7,005 nt of DNA, taken from contig WRIQ01000057.1 in NCBI GenBank assembly GCA_009782655.1, positions 1-7,005 of the forward strand, in the 5' to 3' direction. The stretch is from Prolixibacteraceae bacterium. Its GTDB lineage: Bacteria; Bacteroidota; Bacteroidia; Bacteroidales; Prolixibacteraceae. The position numbers and the translations under genes are program-made. This document shows positions 5,745 to 7,005 of this stretch, piece by piece. Below the pieces are notes generated by a model. It had not been told where the DNA came from and searched no databases. It worked only from the letters and a program-made list of their open reading frames with translations. How positions within the stretch are numbered: position 1 is the first letter of the stretch; each line of letters starts with the position of its first letter.

Positions 5745-7005
5745 TCACAAGTTCAGTGTAAATACATGTTCGCCTCCTTTGATTTGCTTGGGCTTTTTCT
5801 CCGGCAAAATAAGGGTTGCCGTGCTGGTCGCAGGAATGGTAACTTTCAACGTAATTTTTTGACCTTCGCGCATCCATTGCGATTTTATCGGCCCGTATTG
5901 CGATTCATGGCTCGCCTCCACAAAATTCAAATCGCCCACAAAAGCCGGTTTGATAATTATCTTTTTGAAGGCAGGCGCCAAGGGGTCGAGGTTGATGCCG
6001 GCCAGCGTTTTATACATCCAAGCGGCAATCGCTCCCATCGACGGATGATTGAGCGAAGCATCGCCAATATTGCGCGCAACATCCCACGTTTCGAACAGGC
6101 TGGTGGCGCCGCGTTCCTTAATCCAGTAGCCCCACGAAGGCATGGTTTCTTTGGTCACCATTTTATAGGCAGTTTCGGTATAGCCAAAAGTTGTTAGGAC
6201 ATCGGGGACAATAAGGCTTCCGATAAAACCGAAATCGAGGCTACAATCGTTTTCTTCCATCTTTTTATTCAGATTTTCAGCCACCTGTAAACGATATTCT
6301 TGAGGAACAATATCCATATACAGAGGAAGAGCATACGACAATTGTGTTTCGTTGGCATAGGAAATTTTCTCTCCGTTGAAATAGTTTGCGTTGATCAACG
6401 CTTTCAGTTCATCGGCTTTTTCCTGATATTTTTCTATGTCCTGATTGTTTCCCGTGAGGGCGGCCATTTTGGACATTAGCTTGTTATCCCAATAATAGTA
6501 GCACGAAACCATAAAATCGACGGGGGTGATGGCTTTGTAATAAAGCCAGTCGCCTAATCCATTCGTGAAAAGTCCTTTATCATTTTCGATGGTCTTTGCA
6601 TATTCGAGATAACGTTGACAAGTAGCATAAATATTTTTCATGCTCTCCACATCGCCCGTATAGTCATAGAGGAGCGTTGGAACAATGAAGATGGCTGCAT
6701 CCCATATAGGGCCTGCCCAGTTGGAATTCCACCGCCACGAAGTGGGAACAATGCCCGGCACATTGCCGTTTTTCTCTTGCGCGTCAACCATATCTTTCAC
6801 CCATTTTGCATATACGTTGCGGCTGTCGTAATTGAACATGCCAGCTTCCTGTACCATGAAACCGTCGGCCATCCAGCCGTTTTTCTCGCGCGTGGGGCAA
6901 TCGGTGGGAATTCCGTAAAGATTACTGAGATAGGAATTGCGGCAAATTTCAAAAATACTGTTAATCAATTCGTTCGAACACTTAAAACTGCCTATTTCTT
7001 TCACG
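5745..7005 (-). CDS. GH78 alpha-L-rhamnosidase, N-terminal part cut off by window edge
   Basis: An open frame enters from the right edge and ends with TGA at 5747-5745, giving 419 residues (counted from the codon at 7004-7002). The true start lies outside; family members usually have several hundred more residues with N-terminal beta-sandwich domains. What is present is the catalytic (alpha/alpha)6 barrel and the C-terminal beta-sandwich (about residues 340-419). The acidic motif DCPTREKNGWMAD gives D35, E40 and D47 with the same spacing as the catalytic/substrate-binding acids of Bacillus RhaB. WNSNWAGPIWDAA (92-104) and ATSLFETWD (catalytic-base candidate E305) follow, then SLNHPSMGAIAAWMYKTLAGI (318-338). 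The enzyme releases terminal alpha-L-rhamnose from plant pectins (rhamnogalacturonan), flavonoid glycosides or similar glycans. Export is expected from the family, but the signal peptide is not in view. The GTG at the edge is an internal valine, not a start. Confidence 0.94.
   Translation of the reverse strand, partial: VKEIGSFKCSNELINSIFEICRNSYLSNLYGIPTDCPTREKNGWMADGFMVQEAGMFNYDSRNVYAKWVKDMVDAQEKNGNVPGIVPTSWRWNSNWAGPIWDAAIFIVPTLLYDYTGDVESMKNIYATCQRYLEYAKTIENDKGLFTNGLGDWLYYKAITPVDFMVSCYYYWDNKLMSKMAALTGNNQDIEKYQEKADELKALINANYFNGEKISYANETQLSYALPLYMDIVPQEYRLQVAENLNKKMEENDCSLDFGFIGSLIVPDVLTTFGYTETAYKMVTKETMPSWGYWIKERGATSLFETWDVARNIGDASLNHPSMGAIAAWMYKTLAGINLDPLAPAFKKIIIKPAFVGDLNFVEASHESQYGPIKSQWMREGQKITLKVTIPATSTATLILPEKKPKQIKGGEHVFTLNL

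Noticed and set aside
1..7005. CRISPR arrays, tRNA/rRNA genes, insertion sequences, toxin-antitoxin or defence systems
   Set aside because: No regularly spaced repeats, cloverleaf, transposase or flanking target duplications were seen, and every sizeable gene fits a familiar hydrolase, envelope or redox family.

Overview
The window looks like chromosomal DNA of a Bacteroidota bacterium, probably Bacteroidales from a gut or plant-polymer-degrading habitat. Four things point there. The exported glycoside hydrolases are of families typical of that phylum. The periplasmic thioredoxin resembles the Bacteroides TrxP type. One gene encodes a stand-alone Omp85-type barrel. Upstream regions match the Bacteroidota promoter pattern TTTG-N19-21-TAnnTTTG rather than the E. 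coli pattern. I cannot name a genus.

Layout, left to right. A leftward GH3 glycosidase (beta-xylosidase/beta-glucosidase type) runs off the left edge at position 1. Divergent from it is a small YkgJ-type cysteine-cluster protein (1948-2478). Next, on the + strand, come an Omp85/BamA-like outer-membrane barrel (2614-3924) and, 1 nt after its stop codon, the start of an endonuclease/exonuclease/phosphatase (EEP) family enzyme. The intact EEP reading frame opens only at about 3975. Converging on it with a 45-nt gap is an exported thioredoxin (4860-5387, - strand) with a near-ideal promoter. A 357-nt noncoding stretch follows, with a perfect 21-bp hairpin. Last, a leftward GH78 alpha-L-rhamnosidase (5745-7005) runs off the right edge.

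The two edge genes are exported or predicted-exported plant-glycan hydrolases, one for beta-linked xylose/glucose and one for alpha-L-rhamnose. No SusC/SusD pair, sensor or transporter is visible, so a polysaccharide utilisation locus cannot be claimed. The central genes look like cell-envelope housekeeping: an outer-membrane barrel paired with a metal-dependent phosphoesterase, and a periplasmic thiol oxidoreductase.

I found no evidence of a new defence system, CRISPR array, mobile element or RNA gene. The most useful oddities are three. The start of the EEP gene appears disrupted: an out-of-frame lipoprotein lipobox lies just before the usable frame. Leucine codon choice changes sharply inside the GH3 gene, which suggests a mosaic gene or an assembly join. 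A long perfect hairpin lies downstream of the rhamnosidase gene.
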